In this document: in pieces, positions 23,501 through 35,500 of the stretch
Layout: the number at the start of each line of letters is the position of its first letter
How positions within the stretch are numbered: the first letter of the stretch is position 1
Assembly (NCBI GenBank): GCA_032622095.1
Contig: CP136066.1
Location: forward strand, 64,078,609 to 64,142,608
Direction: 5' to 3'
DNA: 64,000 nucleotides
Source: Siphonodentalium dalli
Lineage: Eukaryota > Mollusca > Scaphopoda > Gadilida > Siphonodentaliidae
Made by a program: the position numbers and the translations under genes
Notes under the pieces: generated by a model
Told to the model about the DNA's origin: nothing
The model's input: only the letters and a program-made list of their open reading frames with translations
Databases searched by the model: none

Positions 23501-26500
23501 TTTCTGCTTAGAACTAAAGTGGCAACAAAATAAAGGCTATGATGGTCAGGTGTGTAATAAACATATAACTGCGCATGTATTACAGTACTAGTCAACAACG
23601 TATATCATGCTTGCAATCTTGGAAGAATAACACTCCAGCATCTGGCCTCTAGTGCCAAGATTGTTGATCGATAGCACACGAGTCCGATTGTGTTTATGTA
23701 CAGTAATGCCCTAAGTAATCGACTTCTTAACCACAGCAGAATTATGGGTAACTTTTCAGGATTTAGTCGAAAATATGGCTTGTTGCCATTCATCGGAAAG
23801 CTCTCGGGGAATTCTGCTGTGGTTAAGAAGTCAATTACTTAGGGCATTACTGTATCACTTCATTTATGGAAGTTTATGGATTCTGTGTTTTTTTCCAGAC
23901 TTATGGACTGTGCCAAGGATATGATTCGGGAATCTCTTCCTATCAAGTGTTTGGAGGCCGTCGTTTTAGCAATGTATCCTTTAAAAAACATTTCAAGAAT
24001 AGCAAATGTTTATACTTCCGCTTTCAAAGAAAATGTATACTGTGGCTCGAGGGGTCAGGTACTTTTTGGTGAACAAGTCTATTGCGCGAAATTCTACAAC
24101 AACTGTCTAAATTTCTAGTTCATGGAAGTAAAAATACATTTTAATGAAAGCTTTTCATTTCAAAGTTGATATAACAGCTTACTGGCTGAATGAAAATTGC
24201 TATCTAACTGTCGTCTGTCATTGTTTTTGCGACTATCATGTCTGTTTATTGGTGTGCACTTGATATCTCTTGTTGAATAGACTGGTTCCTGGTCGAAAAC
24301 TGCAAAAAATTGAAAACGTAGTAACCTGACCCTTTCTGCTATACTGTGGTATCATTGACTTCTTTATCCATTCATCTGTCAAACCATCCGTCCATCTGTC
24401 AAACCATCCGTCCATCTGTCAAATCATCGGTCCATCTGTCAAATCATCGGTCCATCTGTCAAATCATCGGTCCATCTGTCAAACCATCCGTCCATCTGTC
24501 AAACCATCCGTCCATCTGTCAAATCATCGGTCCATCTGCACCTGCAGACATACAGTAATGCCCTAAATAATCGACTCCTTAACCACAGCACTATTATGGG
24601 TAATTTTTCAGTATTTAGTCTGAAATATGGCTTGTTGCCATTCACTGGAAAGCTCTCAGTGACAGCTTTCCGATGAATGGTAAAAAGCCATATTTCTGAC
24701 TAAATCCTGAAAAATTACCCATAATTCTGCTGTGGTTAAGGAGTCGATTATTTAGGGCATTACTGTAGCTCAATTATATTTTTTTTTTATCTGTAAATTT
24801 TGAATATCTCTCCATCCATGTAGATATCTCAGGTTATTGGGTTATAGTAAAACAATTAACCCTTTCTGTACTAACTATTCATCATTGACGTGTAATTGTC
24901 CCATAAGAAATGTTCAGATAATATGTTCAACAAATGACATAGGCGGTTTGTTGAACTTATTATCTGAACATTTCCCTCAATAGATAAGGCTTCTTCAAAT
25001 TCTTCACTTTTATTATGTGTTATTCAGTTGTGTTGTCTGCTTATATTACCTGTACATCCCTCCAATTTAATAATAGACCATTCCGATGTAGACTTTTTTA
25101 ATTTGGTTGGAGAATCCATTTAGTATAGAAATGGTTAAATATGGTATGGAGTTTCATATCAGGAGCATTTTCAAAAGGGTGTCCAGTGAGTTTAATGTTT
25201 TTTTCATTCTAGAGTTATCCTCCTTTGTTTGTCGATTTCAGCTGTTTTCTATTTCTGTATCAAGGCACTATAACAAAAATATCGGTGACACGAAAATTAA
25301 GTGAGCCTTTAAATTGGTATTGCCTAATGGCTCTTAGAAATTCAATAAACAGCAGCGAAAAGCCACTTGTGTCGGGGATACACACTGCTGTGCACTTGTT
25401 AGGTTTGTAATGTACAGTAATGCCCTAAATAATCGACTCCTTAACCACAGCAGAATTATGGGTAACTTTTCAGGATTTAGTCGGAAAAATGGCTCGTTGA
25501 CATTCTTCGGAAAGCTCTCACTCACTGAGAGCTTTCTGAAGAATGGCAACGAGCCATATTTCCGACTAAATCCTGAAAAGTTACCCATAATTCTGCTGTG
25601 GTTAAGGAGTCGATTACTTAGGGCATTGATGTATTCAGATCCTTAACGTTGATGTGTAGATATCTCAGCAACAATATGACTGGAGTGGAACGTTATCCAA
25701 TCGGCTTCAAGAGCTGCTTCAATGGCAGCATATTTCGTCATGTTGTCCTCGGAATATATTATAACGGGAGATATGGTGCTTTAGGAATGAGTCGGAGAAG
25801 AGAACTTATGTACAAACCAATTACTTTCCAGGTATGGCTTCATGATAGATTTTATTCACCGCTCACTACTTCTATTGAGTATATATTAAAGCCTACCTAA
25901 TAATTTTTCATCTCCATTAGACTATTATCTCCAATTTGGCAAACAATAGTCAAGTAAAGGGTTTCCTGAAGTCTAACTCATTTCTGTGTTTTGATAGTGG
26001 GTGTGAGATAAATTATCATAGTTATGTGCCCTTCATAACTCAGCTTTCACAAACAGGAAATATGATTCGTAAGCATTTATTGTTTGTTGGAAATACTCAA
26101 TTCAAAAGTGGCACCAAAATATATGGGTCCAGGAAAAAAGTGGCAAAAGAAAATGAAAAGTGGTTAAAAAAGTTGTGCAATTGGCAACTGGGAATTTTGG
26201 GCCAGCGTGAACCCTCACGATAACGCTTATTCTAATTTATCATTTTTCCAGAGCTTGTCTGAGCTTATTCTTGACTTTGAGGGCAACTACAACAAATGTA
26301 AGTATGATCTTACTCATTCCATTGTCATCACGACTGCTTCAGCACTATTACCATTAATAATATTAGGGGTAATAAAAACAAATATCACAACATCGCTACA
26401 TGTATGTGGATAACTTGGTCCAGATATCAAGTGAAACACTTTTTAACCCTTCCATGACTGGAGCTTCCCGAAATTTTGTGAAAACCCTGTGCCAATGCAT

Positions 26501-29500
26501 TCTCTTATATATGCGAGTCTCCCTTTAAGAGTATGCATTGGCCTAACAAAATTTACCTTAACTTGTAAGCCAGTGCATTCTCTTATATATGCGAGGCTCC
26601 CTATGGGATACTCGCATTTATAAGAAAATGCACTGGCACAGGGTCTTTCATGCTGCACCAGCTCCCATCATTAAAGGGTTAAATGAGCATATCAAAATAA
26701 TATAACAACAGCTCGTTACATCTAGGTATGATGGAGCAGTCACAGTCGGACCTTAAAATATGTGACCCGCCATATCAAATCCAGTTGTAAGTCGGGATTT
26801 TTTTTACCCTGTGCCAATGCATTCTCTTATATATGCGAGTCGACCATAGGTCGCCTCGCATATATAAGAGAATGCATTGGCCTAACAAATTTTTACAATT
26901 TTAATAATTTTTTCTTGTATTCTTTAACAATTTTATAATTTCACCCATACAGAACCCCAGACAAACATGAGCAGACGACACTCTTATATATGCTTCTATA
27001 TATGTGTGGGGCTCCCTGCAGGGTAATGGATGTTTTTTATTTTATGTCCTAAAAATTGTAAGAAACATTTATTTAAAAAAAATGATAAAAAATTGTTAAA
27101 AGAGTTTGGAGTTTGGGATGATTCCCGGGAAGATTTGGTAGGGCAGTATGCCCTCCCCAACAACCCTAAAAATTGTTAGGCCAATGCATTCTTTTATATA
27201 TGCGAGGCGACCTATGGTCGACTCGCATATATAACAGAATGCATTGGCAAAGGGTAAAAAAAATCCCGACTTACGACTGGATTTGAAATGGCGGGTCACA
27301 TATGTTGCTGGACGTTTGCAGAATGAGGTCCCCAGAGGGTGAATTTAGTGAGGCTACCCCACACAGAAGGCTAGCATTACTAAATTCACCTTCGGGGGGA
27401 CCTCATTCTGCTTAAGCCTCATCTTCTCTGTATCTATTATCAGATTAACAAGTTTATAATAGGCGCAGTTTAAAATAACGGGACCATTATGTTATTGGTC
27501 CATCCGTCTGTCCGTCAGGGCATCCATCTGTACTTCAGGGCATCCATCTGTACTTCAGGGCATCCATCTGTACTTCCATCCATTCACTTTTGGTTTCCGG
27601 ATGATAACTTTAGAAAGTCTCAGCTGAATGAAATGAATTTTTTTTTGTGACTTTACAAGCCCAAAATACAGGTCAAGTTCGAATTTGGATTCCGCCCGCC
27701 AAGTTTCACCAGAGTTATGGCCCTTTGTTTGAAAACCACAGCCGTATTTTTCCACGCCCTAGCAATGCCCTTGTTAGTTTCTTTGGAAAGTTTCTACCGG
27801 TAATTCTTTTTTAGTTTAGTATCTCTATTTCCCCAAATTAGCAGACGACACAATGCATAATTGAGGTGCACAATGGGTGCATATCACCATCTTCACCATC
27901 TGGGAACTTTAATCTGTGTCCAGGTCTTGGTCACTTTGTGGGGCAGCATCACTAAATTCACCTTCTGGGCACCTCATTCTGTAAATGTCCAGCACCATAT
28001 TTTGAAGCCTGGAGAGCACAATGATCGTTTTCTGCTTTCAGATATGCATGAGTTGAAGCGCGTTAAGATTGGACTTCCTGTTCCACATGATCCTCACAGC
28101 TACGACTGCATCAAATGGAAGGTACTATTTATAGCAAATGATGCAAGATCATGTCTTCATCTTTTCATGAAGGGAGCTGTGCTGGTGCAACATTAAATAA
28201 CCGTGCCAGTGCATTCTCTTATATATGTGAGCCTTCCAAAGGGAGCCTCGTATATATAAGAGAATGCACTGGCTTACAAGATCAAGGTAAATATTGTAAG
28301 GCCAATGCATTCTCTTATATATGCGAGGCTCCCTATGGGAGACTTGCATATATATCAGAATGTATTAGCACATGGTTTTTGCAAAATTTCAGGAAGCTCC
28401 ATTAATGGAAGGGTTAAAATCCATAAAATATTGCGAGAATAAAAAAAAAATTCTAAACTGAATCAGCTGCTTTTATGAGAATCAATCTAAGAATCATGAT
28501 TCTGATTCTGGTCAGATTTTAAGGTCTGACAATATAGCCACATTTGTCAGGTTCTTTGTTTGATAACTCATGTTTTTATGATGTAAATTATCATAATAAA
28601 CTACTTAAAATATGGATTGTCAAATAAATTTTTCCAGACAGGGTTTTTTTAACTTACATACAGAATACACTATTGTGCTTTTTTATGCAAAATTGCACGA
28701 TTTATCCAAAATACTGGAATCTCCATTGGGTTCAATGTTTAATTTTTATTGCAACTGTAACAAGCAAGAATCAACTGATCACATCCAAATTTCAAGATTA
28801 CATCTGAGGTTCATACTTCGGTACAGTAATTGTAAGAAATTTCAAATTGTTCCAATATCCATAGTACCATACACGAGATGGCACTATATATTATTTTCTG
28901 TAAATTCAAAATGCTCTCCAAATGCTGTGGATAAAGATTTAAACCAACCCGCCAAAGTTCAAGTATGGAAATACATCAATCCTGAAATACGCCTACTAGG
29001 CATACACAATCTGTCAGTCTATCATCTGTTTGCAATTGTATTACCTGAAAACCCCTCCAGATGCAAAATAGACCATTCCATTGTATACTTTTAAACTGAA
29101 TCGGGAAAATCCATTCAGTAAAGAAAGGGCTAAAGTTGTTCTGATAGATTTAGCTTGATCTCTGACATAACAGCTATCTCCTCTCTTCAGGTTTGCTCAG
29201 TAAACATGAATGGGTCACAGAAAAATATGATCAAGGACATAGAACAACATGCAAAAGATATCAGGACCAAGGTATGAACCCCAATCAACTCTGATTACAA
29301 ATCATCTCTCAGGAACGACACCCAAAACGACACACATGTTAACCATTCCTTGATGGGAGCTGCGCTGGTGCAGCATTAAATATCCTATGCCAGTGCAATC
29401 GCATATATAAGAGCATACATTAGAACAGGGTTTTCGCAGACAGTGCCAGCGCAGAGACTAGAACGAGAGGCATATATGCAGTATCAAGTTTTGTCCTTCT

Positions 29501-32500
29501 GCGATGTCTCAAGTGTTGTATCGACAAACCCATTAACACATGTGTCATTCTGTGTTTATTACACACCACCATCCTAGAATCTGTGAATTAAAAAAAAACA
29601 GACTTCCAAGGTTTATTCAGGCACATACAGGGCTTAATTTATCATGTGTGATGATGCTCTTATTATACCCCCTTTTAGGAGGGGGGTATACTGTTTGTAC
29701 CTGTGCGTGCATCCGTATATACGACCCTCCAATGTCTGTTCATGTCATAACTTGAACAGTAGTGCTCAGATCTCAATGTAATTTGGTATGGATTTTCACT
29801 ACTGTGAGGACATTCAATAGAGGGGGTTCAATCGTTTTATTCGGATTTTCCATTCTAGAATTATTCATCTTTGTTTATCTGGAAATGTTGGCTTTTTGGA
29901 CCGTCCGATGTCTGTTCATGTCATAATTTCAACAGTTCTGCCTGGAACTCAATGAATTTCAGTATGGATGTTCACTACTATGAGGACATTCAATAGAGGG
30001 TGCAATCACTTTGTTCGGATTTTCCATTCTGGAGTTATTCATCTTTGTTTATCTGGAAATGTTGGCTTTTTTATCCGTCCAATGTCTGTTCAGGTCATAA
30101 CTTGAACAGTAGTGCTCTGATCTAAATGAAATTTGGTATGACAGTTCACTACTATGAGGACATTCAATAGGGGGTTCAATCGTTTTGTTTAGGTTTTTCG
30201 TTCTATAGTTATTAACTCATCTTTGTTTGTAAAAAAATGCTGATGGGTCCATCTGGTTATATATACCGCGGTAGCTATGCCCAATCTAAACAGTATGCCA
30301 CAAGGGGGTATGCACCGGACGACATACAATCTCTTGTTTTATAACTCCAGAATGGTTGAAGCGAACGTTATTTACTTTGTGTGATGTCAACTGGGTCTGT
30401 ATCATGGAACATGTGGGGCATACAGATAAATTTTGAATCATGGAATATTCACTTGGTGACATTAGCTCTCATCCTATTTTGTTACAAAAAAATCAAATGT
30501 GGAGCAATGTTTTGTGTAACACTATTTTGAACCATTTGGCTCATATGTGAAACACTATGAAGCTATCGCTCTGTGATGTGCCGTCCCATAAGATACCAGT
30601 ACGGACTATTGCCATCTTTGAGTATATGACATCATTTGCGTCATCGATCCAAATATAATAATGAAGAGAAACAGCTACACTGGGATACCCATTAAAATAC
30701 AATACATTGCCTCATGTTTTCTGCGAAAATAGTTTACATATTTAAAATATCCATTCACAAATACGAAGTAGGATATCAAAAAAAAATTATGTTTTATCAA
30801 AATAATATGTTTTGATAATTTATTCCTGCCAGAGATCGGCAAAATCTAGTCAAACTTGGGTCTTTGAACACAGCACACAAATCACTTCAGCCATATCAGC
30901 TTGCACTGTTCTATTTTAGTCCCTGTCAGAATTCTGACTGGAGATCCAAAATGGCGATAGTCATGCCAGTCTATAATAACGACGTCCAAAGCAGAGCAAT
31001 GGCAAGGTTTATAGTCTGGGGACCAGTCAACCATTTGTATGGCATTTAATTTAGGATTATGCCTCTTGTATTGAATTCTATGAAACAGTAGTATAGTTAT
31101 GGAGCCAGAAAGTTTAATTTGAACTATTGAGTACGAAAGGTTTGATGTGACTGAGTTGTCGGGAGGACAGGGCTGAAGGCACAAAACCAATTTGTGGTGG
31201 CCAATTTGAGCCAAACAGTGTGGTTCTATTGAGGTGGAATGTTCATAGGCAATGGTTACTGCATCACTTTCATTGCCATATTTTGCTCTTTTCGTGTTGA
31301 AATTTGACTAGAATCCTAATGGCGATTTTTGGTGAAATTTTAAATGCGCTCTGTAAAATCAAACTTTTGGTGAATCGTAAATGGGTGTGATCCGAGTAAA
31401 GACATAACTCATTGCTCCAGTGATCTGTTAACATGAAACATAAAAAACAAAGTCAGAATTCTCCACTATAGTCACAAACTGATCAGAAAATCAGTGAAAA
31501 ATAGTCAAATGTTCCAACTTGGACAGGAAGTTCTAATTGTTCCCTAAAGCAGTGGCACTATGTCTTGGCTTCACTAATATACATATATTTGGATACTTTT
31601 GACAAGATTTTCTCTCCATAATTTGGATCAATCTGACTTAGTGACTCGTCTGAAAAAACTGAGGCCATATTTCACACCTTGTTTGGTGTCTATTCAGTCA
31701 CTCTTTATGTTAAAATTGCTTAAAAGTTGAGGGACATATTAAGGAAGAAAATTAATTGGGTGAAGTTAAGTCCAGTGTGGTGCATGGGTACAATAGTCTA
31801 TCAGGTCCAAATTTCTTGAATTTTGCTCTTTATGACTAAACTCGGGGATTGTCCATCAAAAATGACGGGGGACAAAAACATAACATGCAGGAAAATCATG
31901 TGAAGAATTAGTAAATTATTAGTGCCATTTCAAGTCATTTAAAATAATTGTTAGTCACCTGAGGTAAACAGCACCTTTTGCTGACACTTTCTGGATAGAG
32001 TTACCATATATCTTCTTAGCTGGTAATAAACGCTCTTTATTGCTAATTATTAGTGCCTCTTTAAGTCATCTGAGAACAACGGCACATATCCTGTGAGGCT
32101 GTGACATTCCCTGTGTCATGTAAGCTCTATGTACACATTTTCCCATAATTCTTCTGAGCTAATAATAAACACTAATTATTAATCATGAAATTTACCAGTC
32201 CCCCTTTAAGTCATCTGAGGTCGAAGACATTCCCCTGGCCATGTGACCAAGTTTCTACATATATTCTAAGCTGATAAGGAATTCTATTTATTGCTCATAT
32301 ATTCCCCATTAACCCTTTACCCAACAAACCGGCCAAAACCGGCCAAATAAAGCTTCAACAGCCTAAAATATCTTCGGTCTGTCTCAATAGAACCATACAG
32401 ATATGGATATCATTGGAACCGGCTCCTTGACTACATTGTGATAGTTACAGTTATGCCCTGTGCCAATGCATTCTCTTATATATGCGAGTCGACCATAGGT

Positions 32501-35500
32501 CGCCTCGCATATATAAGAGAATGCATTGGCCTAACAAAAATCTTTTTTAAACACTTTTTACCATTTTTTCTTACATTCTTTAACAATTTTATAATTTTTA
32601 ATGTGTTAAGCCAATGCATTCTCTTATATATGCGAGGCGACCTATGGTCGACTCGCATATATAAGAGAATGCATTGGCACAGGGCCCTTCTGTTGGGTAA
32701 AGGGTTAAGTCATCTAAGGTAAAAAAAATGACGGATGACAAACATGACATGCAGAAAAATATCATCACCGCTGATAATGATATAAAGAAAGCCAGCAAAC
32801 AGTGCACGAGTTTTTCCAGAATTTAGATTTGTTGTTTTTTTTATGACGGACGCCGCTGAAACCACATTCATCTTCAGAGGAAGTAATGCATTATATCAGT
32901 AAAATTATCGCTTTGATAACCTTTAGGAAATGCGTTATATCTCAGGTTATCTTGTACCAATTGACCTGAAATTTTGCATGTGTTATTCTGAGATATGTAG
33001 CAGGAAATTGTCAAAATTTGGGCACAATCGGATATGAGCGTGATATATTTTTTGATACGCAAAAATCGTGACAGAGTTACAAACAGACACAGATGAAGGC
33101 AAACACTTGGCTTTTTATGTTGATACTTCACCATGCACACCTACAGCCAACAGTTTTGATCCAATTGATCCCAAACTTCATATGGTTCTTCAGGTTGACC
33201 TCTGGTATTGCTTAAAAATTTAAACCTTTTGCATTCCTTATCACTCCATTGACTGTAATGTATGACATTATCCTCTATCCAAATTGAGCTAACACTACAT
33301 TGACACTTTCATTTAACTTCATTTTTACTTATTTGTCAGTCCAAATGGTCAGGGCCTTCCAATGGACCAAAGAAGAATGCATCATTTGTTAATGCTGATC
33401 AAAGAGAAAGCAATAGAGGAACCTCGCCAACACGAGCAGTCCCACGATCGTGAGTACACTATGGTTTATTGCAACACATATTTCTAGGGCAATGAAAACT
33501 TCAATTAAAGGGGACTGTACCTATACTGTACCTGTACTAGTAATAACCAGAAATGTAGAGGGAACTGTTATGCATATAAACTCATTTAGTCTTAAATAAA
33601 AATGACATTGTACTACCAGTGTATGACTGGGATTACCTAACATTATATAATCCCCCTGACATTAACTACTGTTATTGTTGTCTAAAAACCTCTTTATTCC
33701 AATATGTGATCCTGAATTTATTCCTGTGCCTTTCAATTGTATAAAGTTACAATTAGTGTTAGTTAGTTCACAATGACTAATTGTAAGAAGAGCATGAGGA
33801 TCAGCTAATCATTTTCTTAATTGTAGTCATCTATTTCATGTTGTAAGCCTGCAAGTCACTTTTTAAGACATTACATGTTAGAGCTCAATACACACTAACA
33901 TTCAACACATATCTGCTATGGACATGGTTATAAAATAAAACATTGTTTTTTTTTCGTTTTTTTTCAAATTTTGTTTTTCGTAAGTTTTTTTGTCATAACA
34001 TCAGGCATTGCAATAAAAAGGCCTAATGCGGCCCTTTTTATTCAATGCGGCCTAATATGTTCCTTGGCAAATATGCAACAAATAAATTAATTTGAGTCTA
34101 GGATGTATGCTAAATGCACACACATTATACAAACAACTGCAGATAATACCAGTACCTAAAATAGTATTTGACAGTAAGTCATTTATTAGGTAGGGACCTG
34201 CGAATATTCGAGATTCGATTCGATGTCGACATCGGGCACCGATTCGAGATCGACACTGAATCGGTCCGTTGTTTCGGATATTTTAGAATCGGTGTTACTT
34301 TGGTGTACGTAGTCTAGTTTTTTGCGTCAAGATGACACATGCCAAATTACTTGAAGTCACAAAAATTTGAAGCACAATGTTGCCAACGTAGTTAATTTTG
34401 AATGCATGCCGTTCAGAATAGATGTGCATTATGCAAAATAAGTGCTTCGGTCGCAATCCGTGACGGTTATCAATCGCAGCATACATTTGTTATCTATATC
34501 GACACTATATAAATTTTCTACACGGTACGTGATCGTTAGATGCGGAACTCAATTGATTACCTTATGTTTAATACTTCAGATATCCAATTCAGATTATATG
34601 AATAAAATTCAGCTGCCGTTATGTGCGACAAAACATAGATTGGAATGCACAGAAACCTTAGAACAATCGGTTGATTACGTTCTTAAATGGCCGTCATTGT
34701 GTGCGACCAGTTATCTGCGACACTGTCCGTAGAATTCCTTAAAATTTCCTACAATTCAGTTTCTGTTTCCTGGGAAATCGAGCGGATGCATCAAATTTTC
34801 GATCAGTTGAATCTTGTTGATAACATTGAACACTTGTAATTTATGTATGTCTTCTGGGACCCCCACCGTGAAGACAACTACTGTGAATATGTTATGTATG
34901 TGTTTTATCTATCATGTGGTGAAAAGTTTAACAGATAACTACGATTGGTATGGACTGTACCTACAACAATTATATAGCTGACCGGTGTACCCATGTCCAA
35001 GTTTATCAAATCTAGATTATCTTTAATAAATAATGTATAGAAGTGACTTCCGAGCCATGGGGTTTGTGATACGTTGATTGGACCGGCTTTAAGTGTCTTA
35101 TAGTCACTTCTTGTGTCATGTTCGCCATGACACAGCACTTCTTGTGTCATGTTCGCCATGACACAGCTAGATAGAAATTCAATGAAACGTATCCCAAACC
35201 CTCCGTGAGACTGAGAGTGACTTACCTATGTCATGATTTTCCCAAAAAATAAACAAAAGTTCCAGCGGATGTTCAAGGAGATTAACGTTATTGATATAGT
35301 ATCTAGTGCATTTTGCAGGTTTTTTTGTCACGAAATAAACACTGGTAAACAATGACAATCACTAGCTGATTCGATTAGAGATTCGATTCGATGTCGGGGA
35401 TATCAGGAATTTGATTCGATGCAAAATCCCCGATTCGCAGATCCCTATTATTAGGTTACGTTCTGCGAGAAGTTTCAGTATACATGTAACATTCAATTGA

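Larger units (their letters stand above)
23974..25659 (+). other. Vasohibin intron 4, U12-type GT-AG
   Basis: 5' site |GTATCCTTT matches the U12 GT-AG consensus. The branch site TCCTTAAC is at 25640-25647, with A25646 thirteen bases before the AG end at 25659, and there is no polypyrimidine tract. The intron holds two complete TA-flanked palindromic MITEs, a 20-bp minisatellite and a TTAA-flanked MITE. Confidence 0.87.

Noticed and set aside
23974-24118. Extension of exon 4 frame
   Set aside because: Read-through beyond the GTATCCTTT donor; exon 5 continues the family sequence exactly.
24360-24540. Regular 20-bp direct repeats resembling a CRISPR array
   Set aside because: No spacers between units; a simple minisatellite in a eukaryotic intron.
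28612-29094. 160-codon plus-strand frame in intron 7
   Set aside because: No domain or splice context, and its 3' part is a TTAA-3 MITE end.
32438-32807. Frames with C-A-N-A-F-S-Y-I-C-E-S, repeated at 26443, 27096, 28151 and 32598
   Set aside because: They track the FB-B hairpin arms on both strands; not genes.
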